This document shows positions 7,811-15,710 of a DNA stretch of 25,804 bases, one piece after another. The DNA comes from JBFHES01 sp041584015. GTDB lineage: Bacteria > Bacteroidota > Bacteroidia > Bacteroidales > M50B96. Below the pieces are notes generated by a model. That model saw nothing but the letters and a program-made list of their open reading frames with translations. It searched no databases and was not told the DNA's origin. The stretch covers positions 1 to 25,804 of the forward strand of contig JBFHES010000033.1 of the NCBI GenBank assembly GCA_041584015.1, read 5' to 3'. The first letter of the stretch is position 1. Each line of letters opens with the position of its first letter. Both the position numbers and the translations under genes were made by a program.

Positions 7811-8977
7811 TTAGAAATCAATCTCAGTTCCCTCATAAACACATGTGAATATTCTCTCGTAATCAGCAGCGGTTGTAACTCTTGGATTAGAGCCGGTACA
7901 TGCATCTTTCTCCGCATTCTCGGCTATAATCTGAAGTTTTGATTTAAACTCGGTCTCATCGATGCCATATGCTCTTAGATTAGGTGAGATTCCCATCTGA
8001 GTATTTAACTCGCGGATGAATTCAATATATGCGTCACAAAGCTCTTTATCAGTAGCACCTTTTAGACCAATGTAGCTTGCTATTTCAGCATACTTAGCTT
8101 CCGCATTTTTACGATTCCATTGAATCACATAGGGTAGATAAATCGCATTTGCGCATCCATGGGGAATATGGAATATGGCTCCGGTTTTATGAGCCATACT
8201 GTGGCAGATCCCCAATAATGCATTGCTAAAAGCCATACCAGCTAAACATTGTGCTATGTGCATTGCATCTCGAGCATCTTCATCGCCATTATAAGAAGCT
8301 AGAATATTCTCCTTAATCATCTTAATCGATTTCAGTGCTAAGGGATCAGAAAAATCTGAAGCCAAACAAGCAGTCATAGCTTCAGTAGCATGTGTTAGTG
8401 CATGCAGTCCTGTATAGGCGGTTAACTGTTGAGGCATTTTATAGGCAATCTCAGGATCAAGAATGGCTATGTCAGGTGTAATTTCAAAATCGGCTAAAGG
8501 ATATTTAATTCCTACCTTATAGTCAGTAATAACAGCGAAGGCAGTTACTTCTGTTGCTGTTCCGCTTGTAGACGGGATTGCCACAAAACGTGCTTTATTA
8601 CGCAGGGTTGGAATATTAAATGGCTTCGCAATGTCTTCAAACTTTGCTTCCGGATGTTCGTAGAATACCCACATTGCTTTAGCAGCATCAATTGGAGAAC
8701 CTCCACCAATTGAAACAATCCAGTCAGGTTTGAACGACTGCATCATCTTTGCTCCTTTCAGTACTGTTTCAACGGAAGGATCGGGCTCAATCCCTTCAAT
8801 TAACTGTACTTCCATACCGGCTTCTTCTAAGTATGAAGTAACTGTGTCAAGAAAACCAAATCGCTTCATGGAGCCACCTCCAACAACAACACTTGCGCGC
8901 GCTCCTTTAAGATCTTTAAGAACTTCCATACTTCCTTTTCCAAAGTACAAATCTCTTGGTAATGTGAATCTGTTCAT
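7811..8977 (-). CDS. Iron-type alcohol dehydrogenase (group III), with an altered metal ligand
   Basis: This is a full-length 388-residue group III dehydrogenase. GGGSPIDAAKAM (about 91-102) is the nucleotide-binding glycine motif and PSTSGTATEVTAF (about 135-147) a family signature. The metal site is formed by GLHALTHATEA (190-200), CHSMAHKTGA (258-267) and IPHGCANA (271-278). Family members normally have Asp at the position occupied here by His192 (GMDALTHA); His196, His259 and His273 are kept, as is the second-shell His263. The predicted reaction is NAD(P)H-dependent interconversion of short-chain aldehydes and alcohols in the cytoplasm. It is the first gene after a 301-bp regulatory region and leads into the hydrogenase-sensor genes. 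With the aldehyde oxidoreductase at 11265-13139 it could form an acid-aldehyde-alcohol pathway (inference). Substrate unknown. Confidence 0.9.
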   Translation of the reverse strand: MNRFTLPRDLYFGKGSMEVLKDLKGARASVVVGGGSMKRFGFLDTVTSYLEEAGMEVQLIEGIEPDPSVETVLKGAKMMQSFKPDWIVSIGGGSPIDAAKAMWVFYEHPEAKFEDIAKPFNIPTLRNKARFVAIPSTSGTATEVTAFAVITDYKVGIKYPLADFEITPDIAILDPEIAYKMPQQLTAYTGLHALTHATEAMTACLASDFSDPLALKSIKMIKENILASYNGDEDARDAMHIAQCLAGMAFSNALLGICHSMAHKTGAIFHIPHGCANAIYLPYVIQWNRKNAEAKYAEIASYIGLKGATDKELCDAYIEFIRELNTQMGISPNLRAYGIDETEFKSKLQIIAENAEKDACTGSNPRVTTAADYERIFTCVYEGTEIDF

Positions 8978-9024
8978 GATATCTAATCTAAAATGTTTGA
9001 CATTTAATTACTGTCAATCCTGAT

Positions 9025-9040
9025 TCCAAGACACGTACCA
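9025..9040 (-). promoter_or_regulatory. Candidate sigma-54 (-24/-12) promoter for the ADH-hydrogenase operon
   Basis: The minus strand reads TGGTACGTGTCTTGGA. Against TGGCACG-N4-TTGCA it has the GG of the -24 element and correct spacing, but C to T in the -24 box and GG instead of the nearly invariant GC at -12. It predicts a transcription start near 9014 and a leader of about 37 nt before ATG 8977. The adjacent activator-site cluster and activator gene support it; the -12 mismatch counts against it. Confidence 0.4.
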
Positions 9041-9113
9041 CAAACCATAAACACCAACATACATGGGTGTTACGGACTGCACAACCGATTCATTAAAGAA
9101 ATTTTTCTTTATT

Positions 9114-9182
9114 TGTCCCAATTCAGGACAGTATCACAAACAATGGGCGTCCTAATTCAGGACAGTGTCAGGAATCAGGACA
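9114..9182. promoter_or_regulatory. Three tandem palindromes, likely binding sites for the sigma-54 activator
   Basis: Three imperfect palindromes share the form TGTCC-N7-GGACA: TGTCC-caattca-GGACA (9114-9130), CGTCC-taattca-GGACA (9148-9164) and TGTCA-ggaatca-GGACA (9166-9182). The right arms with flanks form the direct repeat (T)CAGGACAGT. They lie about 75-145 bp upstream of the candidate -24 element, a usual place for upstream activator sequences. I saw no further copies in the other gaps of this block. The gene for a Fis-type activator ends about 100 bp away. Confidence 0.65.
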
Positions 9183-9220
9183 GTTTGTTTATTAAATTTC
9201 CGTATTTAATATGCAGGATA

Positions 9221-9237
9221 GGTGGCAGGGTGCTACC
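9221..9237. other. Inverted repeat between the activator gene and the operator cluster
   Basis: GGTGGCA and TGCTACC flank GGG, forming a 7-bp arm with one mismatch. It lies 42 bp beyond the activator stop. It lacks a T-run on the minus strand, so it is a poor intrinsic terminator; it could also be an operator. Confidence 0.25.
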
Positions 9238-9278
9238 CGTTAGGAAATAAAACATTCAACTTTTTACATTAGAATATC

Positions 9279-11177
9279 TTACTTAGACAAGCCTTCTATT
9301 TTCTTAAGTTTCTGATACAGGGTATTTCGGCTAATACCCAAAACCTTAGCGGCTTTCGACATATTGTTATTATGCAATTGAAGACAATTAAGAATAGCCG
9401 CTCGTTCTATCTCAGCGAGAGATTTTGCTTGTTCCTCTTCCTTAAGGGCATCTGTGCTGATTTTATTTTTAATAGGCGTTGCATTTTTCATTCCTTCCAA
9501 AAAGGAATAATCACCATCCATCACAACAAATCGTTCCATCACATTTTCCAGCTCTCGAACATTCCCGGGCCAGTTATAGGCCAACATTACCTCTTCAAAT
9601 TCACTCAAAATAAAAGGTATTGGTCGACCAGTTTGTTCTGCTTTCTGTAAAGCAAAGAATCGCGCCATGGGGAGGATATCTTCTTTTCGCTTTCTTAATG
9701 ATGGAATTTTCAGATGGATAACATTTAGTCGATAATACAGGTCCAATCGAAAATTTCCATTTTTAATTTCCTCTTCCAAATTTTTATTGGTAGCCGCTAT
9801 TATTCTTACATCCAGTTCAATTTCCTTTTTGCCCCCAATGCGGGTTACATTGCCTTCTTGTATGCTTCGCAACAGTCGTACTTGCATGTCAGGTGGCATT
9901 TCGCCAATCTCATCAAGGAACAAGGTACCGTGATTGGCCAATTCGAATTTACCTGGAGCTCCTCCTTTCTTTGCACCCGTAAACGCACCATCTTCATAGC
10001 CAAACAACTCGCTTTCAATAAGTGATTCGGCCATTGCGCCACAGTTCAAGGCAATGAAAGGTGCATCCTTTCGTAAAGATGCATTGTGAATGGATTGAGC
10101 CACCACTTCTTTTCCGGTGCCACTGGCTCCACTAAGTAAAACTGTTGAAGGCTTTTTTGCAACTTGCTGTGCCTGTTGCTTTAGCTTGATCATAGTTGGT
10201 GAAAGCGTAAAAATGCTATCGAATGTAAATCGGGTATGACAGCCCGAATATTTCTTTATCAAATTTACAATACGGCTAAACTGCCTGAAGGTAATCAGGT
10301 AGCCATGCATATTGCTGTTCTCGCCACGGATAACATAAGCATTAAATAAAAAACGCTCCTTAATATGGGGTATATTAAAATTAGCTGGCTCGTCAATAAA
10401 CAATAATTCATTTAACACAATCCTACAGATCCGTTTCCAATCCGGAAGAATATCAGTTATCTCTTTATGCAAAAGATCCGTTCGGCGTGTGTTGATCATT
10501 CTGCAAGCCGTATCGTTTACCCATTCTATTTTATCTTCAATGGTAATAGCCATCACTCCAAAAGTAAGGTTGTTCATCATGGCATAGGCAAATTGGTTAT
10601 TGGTTTCCAGCTGCAACATACTTTGCTGTTCGTGAAGTTTGTTCTCAATCGCTCTTGCCGCAGAAACCACCATTCCTAAACTATGGGGATGGACGTTCTT
10701 AGCGAAACCTGTCATATTAATACAACCCACTATTTCGCCATTAAATTTTATAGGAGCTGCCGAACAAGTCCAATTAAAATAAGCAGAAATGAAATGTTCT
10801 TTTGAGGTAATCTGCACAGGTTTCTTCTCCTTAAGAACCAAGCCCATGGAATTTGTCCCAATTGAAGATTCATTCATGTAGGCGCCAACAACCATCTTCA
10901 AACGCTTTGCTTCTTCAATAACTTTCTCATCACCATTTATACTTAATATGCACCCGTTTGAATCCGTCAGATTAATAAAAAAACCAGATCCTTTAACAAT
11001 GTCGTACAGTTGATTTAGGAAAGGTTCTGAAATGCGAAGAAGGTTCTCATTCTTTTTTAAATGTTTTTTAATTTCAGATTCTGACAACTGATATTTAGGA
11101 AAAATATTTGTGGACTCTACACCATATTTCTCACTTCGCTTGTGTGACTTTCTAATCCTATCTGATTTATCATTCAT
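9279..11177 (-). CDS. Sigma-54-dependent transcriptional activator (GAF-PAS-AAA+-Fis, AcoR/DhaR-like)
   Basis: I prefer ATG 11177 (MNDKSD, 632 residues): AGGGAGA lies 6 nt upstream. The frame also has an ATG at 11183 and a GTG at 11201. Domains, approximate numbering: a GAF sensor at 45-180 with SSIGTNSMGLVL, KPVQITSKEHF and TCSAAPI as in AcoR-type regulators; a PAS domain at 195-300; an AAA+ domain with Walker A GASGTGKE, the sigma-54-contacting GAFTGA loop, Walker B GTLFLDEIGEMP and WPGNVREL; and a Fis-type helix-turn-helix at the end (KAAKVLGISRNTLYQKLKK). All motifs needed for sigma-54 remodelling are intact. Related regulators control acetoin, diol and alcohol dehydrogenase genes. Its position between the AOR and ADH genes suggests that it responds to an aldehyde, alcohol or related metabolite and activates the operon through the palindromes at 9114-9182 (inference). 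Confidence 0.92.
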   Translation of the reverse strand: MNDKSDRIRKSHKRSEKYGVESTNIFPKYQLSESEIKKHLKKNENLLRISEPFLNQLYDIVKGSGFFINLTDSNGCILSINGDEKVIEEAKRLKMVVGAYMNESSIGTNSMGLVLKEKKPVQITSKEHFISAYFNWTCSAAPIKFNGEIVGCINMTGFAKNVHPHSLGMVVSAARAIENKLHEQQSMLQLETNNQFAYAMMNNLTFGVMAITIEDKIEWVNDTACRMINTRRTDLLHKEITDILPDWKRICRIVLNELLFIDEPANFNIPHIKERFLFNAYVIRGENSNMHGYLITFRQFSRIVNLIKKYSGCHTRFTFDSIFTLSPTMIKLKQQAQQVAKKPSTVLLSGASGTGKEVVAQSIHNASLRKDAPFIALNCGAMAESLIESELFGYEDGAFTGAKKGGAPGKFELANHGTLFLDEIGEMPPDMQVRLLRSIQEGNVTRIGGKKEIELDVRIIAATNKNLEEEIKNGNFRLDLYYRLNVIHLKIPSLRKRKEDILPMARFFALQKAEQTGRPIPFILSEFEEVMLAYNWPGNVRELENVMERFVVMDGDYSFLEGMKNATPIKNKISTDALKEEEQAKSLAEIERAAILNCLQLHNNNMSKAAKVLGISRNTLYQKLKKIEGLSK

Positions 11178-11200
11178 CGCCATTCTCCCTAAATAGACCA

Positions 11201-11208
11201 CAAAAATA
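11201..11208 (-). promoter_or_regulatory. Possible Bacteroidota -7 box for the activator gene
   Basis: The minus strand reads TATTTTTG, matching TAnnTTTG, about 24 nt upstream of the preferred ATG at 11177. A TTG lies at 11235-11233, 24 nt from the -7 box and so further than the usual 19-21. If real, the GTG at 11201 cannot be the start. Confidence 0.3.
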
Positions 11209-11264
11209 CTGAAAATTTAGTGTCTAACCTTACAAGGAGCTAATGACTAGAAATGGCTTCAGTC

Positions 11265-13139
11265 CTAGAACTCTCTCAAAGTTTCATGTACCCCTTTGTG
11301 TATCTCGTACCAGTAATCGAGTGCGGCAAGTTTTTTATCGCGCTCAAAATAACCCAACCAATAGACAATTTCCTCACCCTCGGCACCATGGATTTCCTTC
11401 TGACGTTTAATGAAAGAATAAATGAGTTCAAAGTTTCTTTCTGACTCCCAGAACACAGAGGCATTCCGACTGTTAATCCGGCTGCTTGTATGTGATACAT
11501 TACTTATAAATGATTCCTTCATCCCAAACAACTCACCCATTACCTCAGGCATCATTTCTTCTGCCCAATTACGGTGGAATCGGCAAAATCCAAGATTATC
11601 AAGTATCAATTCTTTATTCATCCGTGAAGCATTAATTCGTCCAAGTTCACGCGGTGAAATAAATTCATTGCCATAATTCATGTAATATTTTCCCATGATG
11701 GGCATAGGTGATAATACACCTGGAGTCCAGTATTGATTCGGAACCATCCAGCCTTTTCGTCCAAAAGAATTGAATACAAAATAGTCTAACAAATTAACCT
11801 TCTTCTTTCGAGACAATCGCCGCCCAAATTTCCTTGCTCCTTCGCTCAGATCAAGTGCTCCTTTCTTTTCAACAATGGCATCCAAGATCTCAATGGCTAT
11901 TTTTGCATTCTTATCTGAATCTTTAACTACATCAAAATTTTCAAGGTTGAATTTAGGCAAAGAGGAAACACCTATTTCCTGCGGCTCAATCAATTTCTTA
12001 TCAAGACACTCCATCAACCAACTAATAACGCCACCCACCGAAATGGCATCAAATCCTAACATGTCTGCATGATTGTTCACACGTTCCGCCGCTCGTTGAT
12101 CAAATATCCCGCTAAGCGGCCCCATTGTTTGGTAAGGCTCGTAATCTTTTTTAAAGTGGTCGTTCATTTTTTTGCAAACGGCAACACAAGGTTCTCCACA
12201 GTTGAACTGTTGTTTATTTGCAATGGTCTCTTCATTAAACTGCTTTAGGTAATGATCAACGATTAATTCTTTGTGCATCTTCAATCGCTCCTCCTCACTC
12301 CACTTCATACTATTATAATTGAACGCAATAACCCGTCCGCCTAGACTGGCATAATTTACACCTAGCGTACCTCCTGTTTCAAAGTTTGGATCAAAACGAT
12401 ATTTGGTAGTTGCCTCCAAATCTTTGGCAGCCATCTTTTTTTGATACTTATCCTGAAACCATTCGTCCGCTACTTTGCGATCGCGAAAATCTTCATCAAC
12501 ATAGGTCCCTCCATAAATAATTGCAGCAATGTTATGTTCCTGTAACATCTTAGTGCCAAAGCCGCCTCTTCCTGCCCATGTGTCAACATTAGACACCTTT
12601 CCTTTCTTGATTGGAGCTGATGCAATGCCGCCAAAATCGGTGCTTGCAGAAGCTGGTCCAGTTGACAAGATGCGCGGAGTATTTGAATAGCAACTTGCGT
12701 ATTTTTCATACACATAGTCCATTAAACCATACATTCCCTTTCGTCCGCTCTCCCAGACCTTCCTTAAATCAACGGACTCAATACTGACCTCTATTTCTTC
12801 ACCATGCTTTCTATTTAAGAAAAGTACTGAAGGCTGTTGAGCCATGCCAAGAATAGAAAGCATGTTGATACCAAGGTTATCGAAAACCAAAGCAGCGCCT
12901 CCCATTGATGAAATATAAAATCCTCCCCAACAAGGAGAAAAACCAGAAAAGATTAAGCGGTTTGATCCAGGAAATATGGAACCAGCCATTAACCCGGTGC
13001 CGATATTCAAACTATTATAATTCCCTGAATTAAAGAGTCCAAGATCCACGGGGCCAAAAAAATCACCCACTTTGTATCTATTCGTTTTATAAAACCCTGT
13101 TTGGGCGTCAAGCACAAGCACTTTTTGAAATGAATCCAT
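11265..13139 (-). CDS. Aldehyde:ferredoxin oxidoreductase family tungstoenzyme
   Basis: The 624-residue protein matches the length and layout of the AOR family. An N-terminal pterin-binding domain (NIGTGLMAGSIFPGSNR, GFSPCWGGFYISSMGG) is followed by two helical domains. The proximal [4Fe-4S] ligands appear as CGEPCVAVCKK (C314, C318, C322) and LGFCRFHR (C519). Well-known members have C-x2-C-x3-C at the first site, so the extra residue here may mark a subfamily. Family reaction: aldehyde plus water to carboxylic acid with reduction of ferredoxin, reversible under reducing conditions, using a tungsten bis-pterin cofactor in the cytoplasm. It lies upstream of the activator and ADH genes on the same strand, 214 bp after the AI-2E-type gene. 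I infer a role in ferredoxin-dependent aldehyde oxidation or acid reduction linked to the downstream ADH and hydrogenases. No cofactor genes are in the window; substrate unknown. Confidence 0.88.
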   Translation of the reverse strand: MDSFQKVLVLDAQTGFYKTNRYKVGDFFGPVDLGLFNSGNYNSLNIGTGLMAGSIFPGSNRLIFSGFSPCWGGFYISSMGGAALVFDNLGINMLSILGMAQQPSVLFLNRKHGEEIEVSIESVDLRKVWESGRKGMYGLMDYVYEKYASCYSNTPRILSTGPASASTDFGGIASAPIKKGKVSNVDTWAGRGGFGTKMLQEHNIAAIIYGGTYVDEDFRDRKVADEWFQDKYQKKMAAKDLEATTKYRFDPNFETGGTLGVNYASLGGRVIAFNYNSMKWSEEERLKMHKELIVDHYLKQFNEETIANKQQFNCGEPCVAVCKKMNDHFKKDYEPYQTMGPLSGIFDQRAAERVNNHADMLGFDAISVGGVISWLMECLDKKLIEPQEIGVSSLPKFNLENFDVVKDSDKNAKIAIEILDAIVEKKGALDLSEGARKFGRRLSRKKKVNLLDYFVFNSFGRKGWMVPNQYWTPGVLSPMPIMGKYYMNYGNEFISPRELGRINASRMNKELILDNLGFCRFHRNWAEEMMPEVMGELFGMKESFISNVSHTSSRINSRNASVFWESERNFELIYSFIKRQKEIHGAEGEEIVYWLGYFERDKKLAALDYWYEIHKGVHETLREF

Positions 13140-13353
13140 GATACTGCAATTTTCGTTTGAAAATGATTATTACAAGATAATAATAGATTAGCTTAAACAA
13201 CAATTCAAATCTCACTTTATTATAAGGATACTTGTATTCGTTAACACTGATTAAAGCGCTGATCATTGAATAGATCGCTATTGCTGCAGTTCATGAAAGG
13301 AATGGAAGCTAAATTCTCAAACTAAATTGTATATCTCTATTCTAATGCACGCC

Positions 13354-14490
13354 CTATTCTTGTAACACCTGCTTATACGATTGTAAAAAGTACCGTTTAA
13401 AATAGATGATCAATAAACTGGTCATTGGTATTCCGATGAGCGTACCGGGTATTCCCAGCAAATAGCTCCAAATACTCAGTGCCAGCACCATAATCACCGG
13501 ATTCATGCCAATATTTTTTTCCATAATTCGGGGAGTCAGAATTAGTTCTTCAATAATACTTGCTAAAATAAATACACCAACCACAACACCGTAATACAGC
13601 AAAAAGCTATGTGGATGCTCGATAGAGAGCACCAGGCACGACACAGCAAGAGGTATAAGCACTACATATTGCAGATATGGAATGTAAGAGAGCAGTACGA
13701 TAAGTAAGGTAAGAAGAATCAAACCGGGCATATCAAGAATAATAAATATTGTCAGGTAGAGCAACGAAAGCAAGAGCACAATTCGGGTCCGTAGTTTCAG
13801 GTATTTCATAAAGCTCTCGTTGAAATCATCTAACACCAGCTTATACATCGATTCCACCTTTGAACTAAAGTATTTCTTCTTAAAGCCAGTAAAGTAATCT
13901 AGATAATATAAGATCAACACAAAGTATAAAATGGTTGAAAAGAACATAAATAGAAAACTAAACCCTGACTCCTTTTCTCTGTCGCCCTCCTCATCACTTT
14001 TAAAAACTGCGGTTATTTTTTCAACACCAGATTTAATTGACTCTGTATCTAATTGCGAGAAATCCATCTGTTGAAAGTTACCAATCAATGAATCTGACTG
14101 CATACGCAGTTCACTTCCCAGCTCATCAAAATCGTAAAAGGTGCCAATATAGTCCTTTGCCTTTTGGGCAGCATTGTCAAGCTGCTCCTGATTATTGGAC
14201 GCCAACACTACAAAACTTTGGTTAAGCCGCTTAAAGTCCCGGTTTATATATTGTGTAAAAAACACAAAGAACAAAACTATAACACCCGCACTTAGCAAAA
14301 GGAAAAGTGTCGTTGCTAAATCTCTGTTCTTAACTATTTTCTGAATCCTGGAAACCAAAGGTCCAACCGCAAAGGCCAGCAGCAAACCAATGATAAATGG
14401 TAATAAAATTCCATACAGGAAATAAAAGCTTACCGTAAAGCCAATGAACAATAGGCCAATTATAATTTCATGTTTATAGTTCTTTATCAT
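13354..14490 (-). CDS. AI-2E family membrane protein (PerM/YdiK-like)
   Basis: The 378-residue protein starts at ATG 14490. It has two or three N-terminal membrane segments (about 8-45 and 58-82), a soluble, charged region at about 85-175, then about five more hydrophobic segments to residue 368. Motifs typical of the family include ILLPFIIGLLLAFAVGPLV, SYIPYLQYVVLIPLAV, ILTPRIMEKNIGMNPVIMV and LLGIPGTLIGIPMTSLL. Members include an autoinducer-2 exporter, Na+/H+ antiporters and many proteins of unknown substrate, so transport activity is inferred only at family level. It is 214 bp upstream of the AOR gene on the same strand and probably independent of it. Confidence 0.9.
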   Translation of the reverse strand: MIKNYKHEIIIGLLFIGFTVSFYFLYGILLPFIIGLLLAFAVGPLVSRIQKIVKNRDLATTLFLLLSAGVIVLFFVFFTQYINRDFKRLNQSFVVLASNNQEQLDNAAQKAKDYIGTFYDFDELGSELRMQSDSLIGNFQQMDFSQLDTESIKSGVEKITAVFKSDEEGDREKESGFSFLFMFFSTILYFVLILYYLDYFTGFKKKYFSSKVESMYKLVLDDFNESFMKYLKLRTRIVLLLSLLYLTIFIILDMPGLILLTLLIVLLSYIPYLQYVVLIPLAVSCLVLSIEHPHSFLLYYGVVVGVFILASIIEELILTPRIMEKNIGMNPVIMVLALSIWSYLLGIPGTLIGIPMTSLLIIYFKRYFLQSYKQVLQE

Positions 14491-14541
14491 CTAAGCTAAT
14501 TTTTGTCGACCTTCTGTTACTACCAGGCGTTTTGCTAAAAT

Positions 14542-14549
14542 CAAATATA
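14542..14549 (-). promoter_or_regulatory. Possible Bacteroidota -7 box for the AI-2E gene
   Basis: The minus strand reads TATATTTG, matching TAnnTTTG, about 50 nt upstream of ATG 14490. No good TTG was seen 19-21 nt upstream of it, so the call rests on the -7 box alone. Confidence 0.3.
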
Positions 14550-14712
14550 GTATTTATTCTAATCTAAGTTTAAAGGCTGGTAAATTGATTTCGCTTAACA
14601 ATATTTCTTGTTCAGCAGAGCTTCTTACCTAAGTAAACAAGAACTTAACTCGTTAATATTCTTTTTGTGCTAAAATAATATCAGGAACTTTACCTTTAAT
14701 TAATAGCCTAAC

Positions 14713-14823
14713 ATGAAATACCTAATTTGTGTACTACTTCTTTTTGCTGACTCTTTTCAACTTTTGTCACAGAGGAATTTACTTGCCCCTCATTTTCGGC
14801 AAAACCAGCAGCATTACTTCTAA
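14713..14823 (+). pseudogene. Short frame with signal-peptide-like start, perhaps a gene remnant
   Basis: ATG 14713 to TAA 14823 encodes 36 residues beginning MKYLICVLLLFADSFQLLSQ, which looks like a Bacteroidota signal peptide, but the mature part is only about 16 residues with no recognisable feature. It lies opposite the flanking genes and stops just before their terminator. It may be the truncated front of a lost secreted-protein gene, or chance. Confidence 0.2.
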
Positions 14824-14829
14824 TTCCGA

Positions 14830-14869
14830 AAAACAAAAATGCCAGCAGACTATTACTCCAGCTGGCATT
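14830..14869 (-). terminator. Intrinsic terminator of the lipoprotein gene
   Basis: AATGCCAGC (14839-14847) and GCTGGCATT (14861-14869) form a perfect 9-bp stem around a 13-nt loop. On the minus strand the stem is followed by TTTTTGTTTTT. It starts 22 bp after the stop of the gene ending at 14891. The plus side also ends in a short T-rich stretch, so weak bidirectional action is possible. Confidence 0.85.
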
Positions 14870-14890
14870 CGTTAGTTTTCTAATTATTTT

Positions 14891-15430
14891 CTAATTACAA
14901 AACGGAATCCTGAAATTGCCATTAATACTATTACCTGCACCAGCTTCCGCAACTACGCGTCCCTCATATAGCCCATTCACCTCATCAATTAAGGTAATTT
15001 CAATGGCCCCTTCAGAGGCGACAGCATTCACACCTGTAGCATCATGATAGAGTGTAATTGTTTGTGAGTTCTCGCTCCAATCAAAGGAGAGTTCATACAG
15101 GCCTTCAGCTTTGGGAATATGAAAAATAACCCTATTACCATCCAGATTAAAGTCTGCACAAGGATTATCGCTTGCCATGGCAAACATTTCAACATATAAG
15201 GTAGTAGTGTCACCAAAACTATTTATGGCAGATCCGGCTAACAATTCCCACGCTTCCCCTTCAATTTCTCCTTGTAGATTCTGATCGATAAATGAATAGT
15301 CAGGTTTGTTAACAGGATCATCCTCTTCGTCATCCTTTGCGCATGAAACCGCAATTACACCTGACATTAGCAGCACGATGCAATAGATAAGTTGCTTTTT
15401 TACCGGCGTTTGATTTTTTAGGTTCTTCAT
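14891..15430 (-). CDS. Lipoprotein of unknown function
   Basis: The 179-residue protein starts at ATG 15430. A basic N-terminus and a hydrophobic stretch (IYCIVLLMSGVIAVSC) end in a lipobox-like AVSC. The Cys is followed by the acidic run AKDDEEDD, which in Bacteroidota often accompanies export of lipoproteins to the outer membrane or cell surface. The mature part is probably all beta (ITLYHDATGVNAVASEGAI, GLYEGRVVAEAG), with repeated G-x-Y segments and a Cys pair (PCADF and the final FCN) that might form a disulfide. I do not recognise a family. It appears to be a single-gene transcript with its own terminator. Confidence 0.75.
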   Translation of the reverse strand: MKNLKNQTPVKKQLIYCIVLLMSGVIAVSCAKDDEEDDPVNKPDYSFIDQNLQGEIEGEAWELLAGSAINSFGDTTTLYVEMFAMASDNPCADFNLDGNRVIFHIPKAEGLYELSFDWSENSQTITLYHDATGVNAVASEGAIEITLIDEVNGLYEGRVVAEAGAGNSINGNFRIPFCN

Positions 15431-15661
15431 AAATTTTTAAATTATGTCAGTTGTAAAATAGAAATAATTTATGAATGAGTACAATCAATTTAAATACACT
15501 CTAAGCAGCGGCTGGCCTACATGTTTATATAATTGTAGCCTAGCTAATATAGAATCCATATACATTATAAATAAAACGAAACATATTTTAATTTGCTAAC
15601 GTAATGGCAGGTGTTAAAGCAACATTTATAAAATCAATCAATCACTTAAACAGAATGTTGC

Positions 15662-15692
15662 TTTGCGATAAATGAATATTTAATTACATTGC
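15662..15692 (+). promoter_or_regulatory. Weak candidate promoter for the YfiR-receptor operon
   Basis: TTTG (15662-15665) and TACATTGC (15685-15692) are separated by 19 nt, the usual Bacteroidota -33/-7 spacing. The -7 box has two mismatches to TAnnTTTG (TTGC instead of TTTG). It implies a leader of roughly 15 nt before ATG 15711. Confidence 0.25.
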
Positions 15693-15710
15693 AATACCTT
15701 AACTGATTAA

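Larger units (their letters stand above)
14491..14890. other. Gap between the AI-2E gene and the lipoprotein gene
   Basis: The roughly 400-bp gap holds a likely -7 box for the AI-2E gene, a 36-codon plus-strand frame with a signal-peptide-like start and the terminator of the lipoprotein gene, all listed separately. Nothing else was recognised. Confidence 0.5.

Noticed and set aside
9148..9184. Insertion-sequence end or CRISPR-like repeat at the repeated CAGGACAGT
   Set aside because: Only three short copies, each the right arm of a palindrome, with no transposase or target duplication nearby; activator sites explain them better.
9221..9237. Strong terminator of the activator gene
   Set aside because: The inverted repeat has one mismatch and no T-run on the minus strand; kept only as an unassigned inverted repeat.
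11253..11676. Plus-strand frames opposite the aldehyde oxidoreductase gene
   Set aside because: Antisense to a clear 624-codon enzyme gene with conserved cysteines; no independent evidence.
13140..13353. Sigma-54 promoter and TGTCC/GGACA palindromes upstream of the aldehyde oxidoreductase gene
   Set aside because: I looked for both on the minus strand and found neither, so joint control of this gene with the ADH operon is not supported by the sequence.
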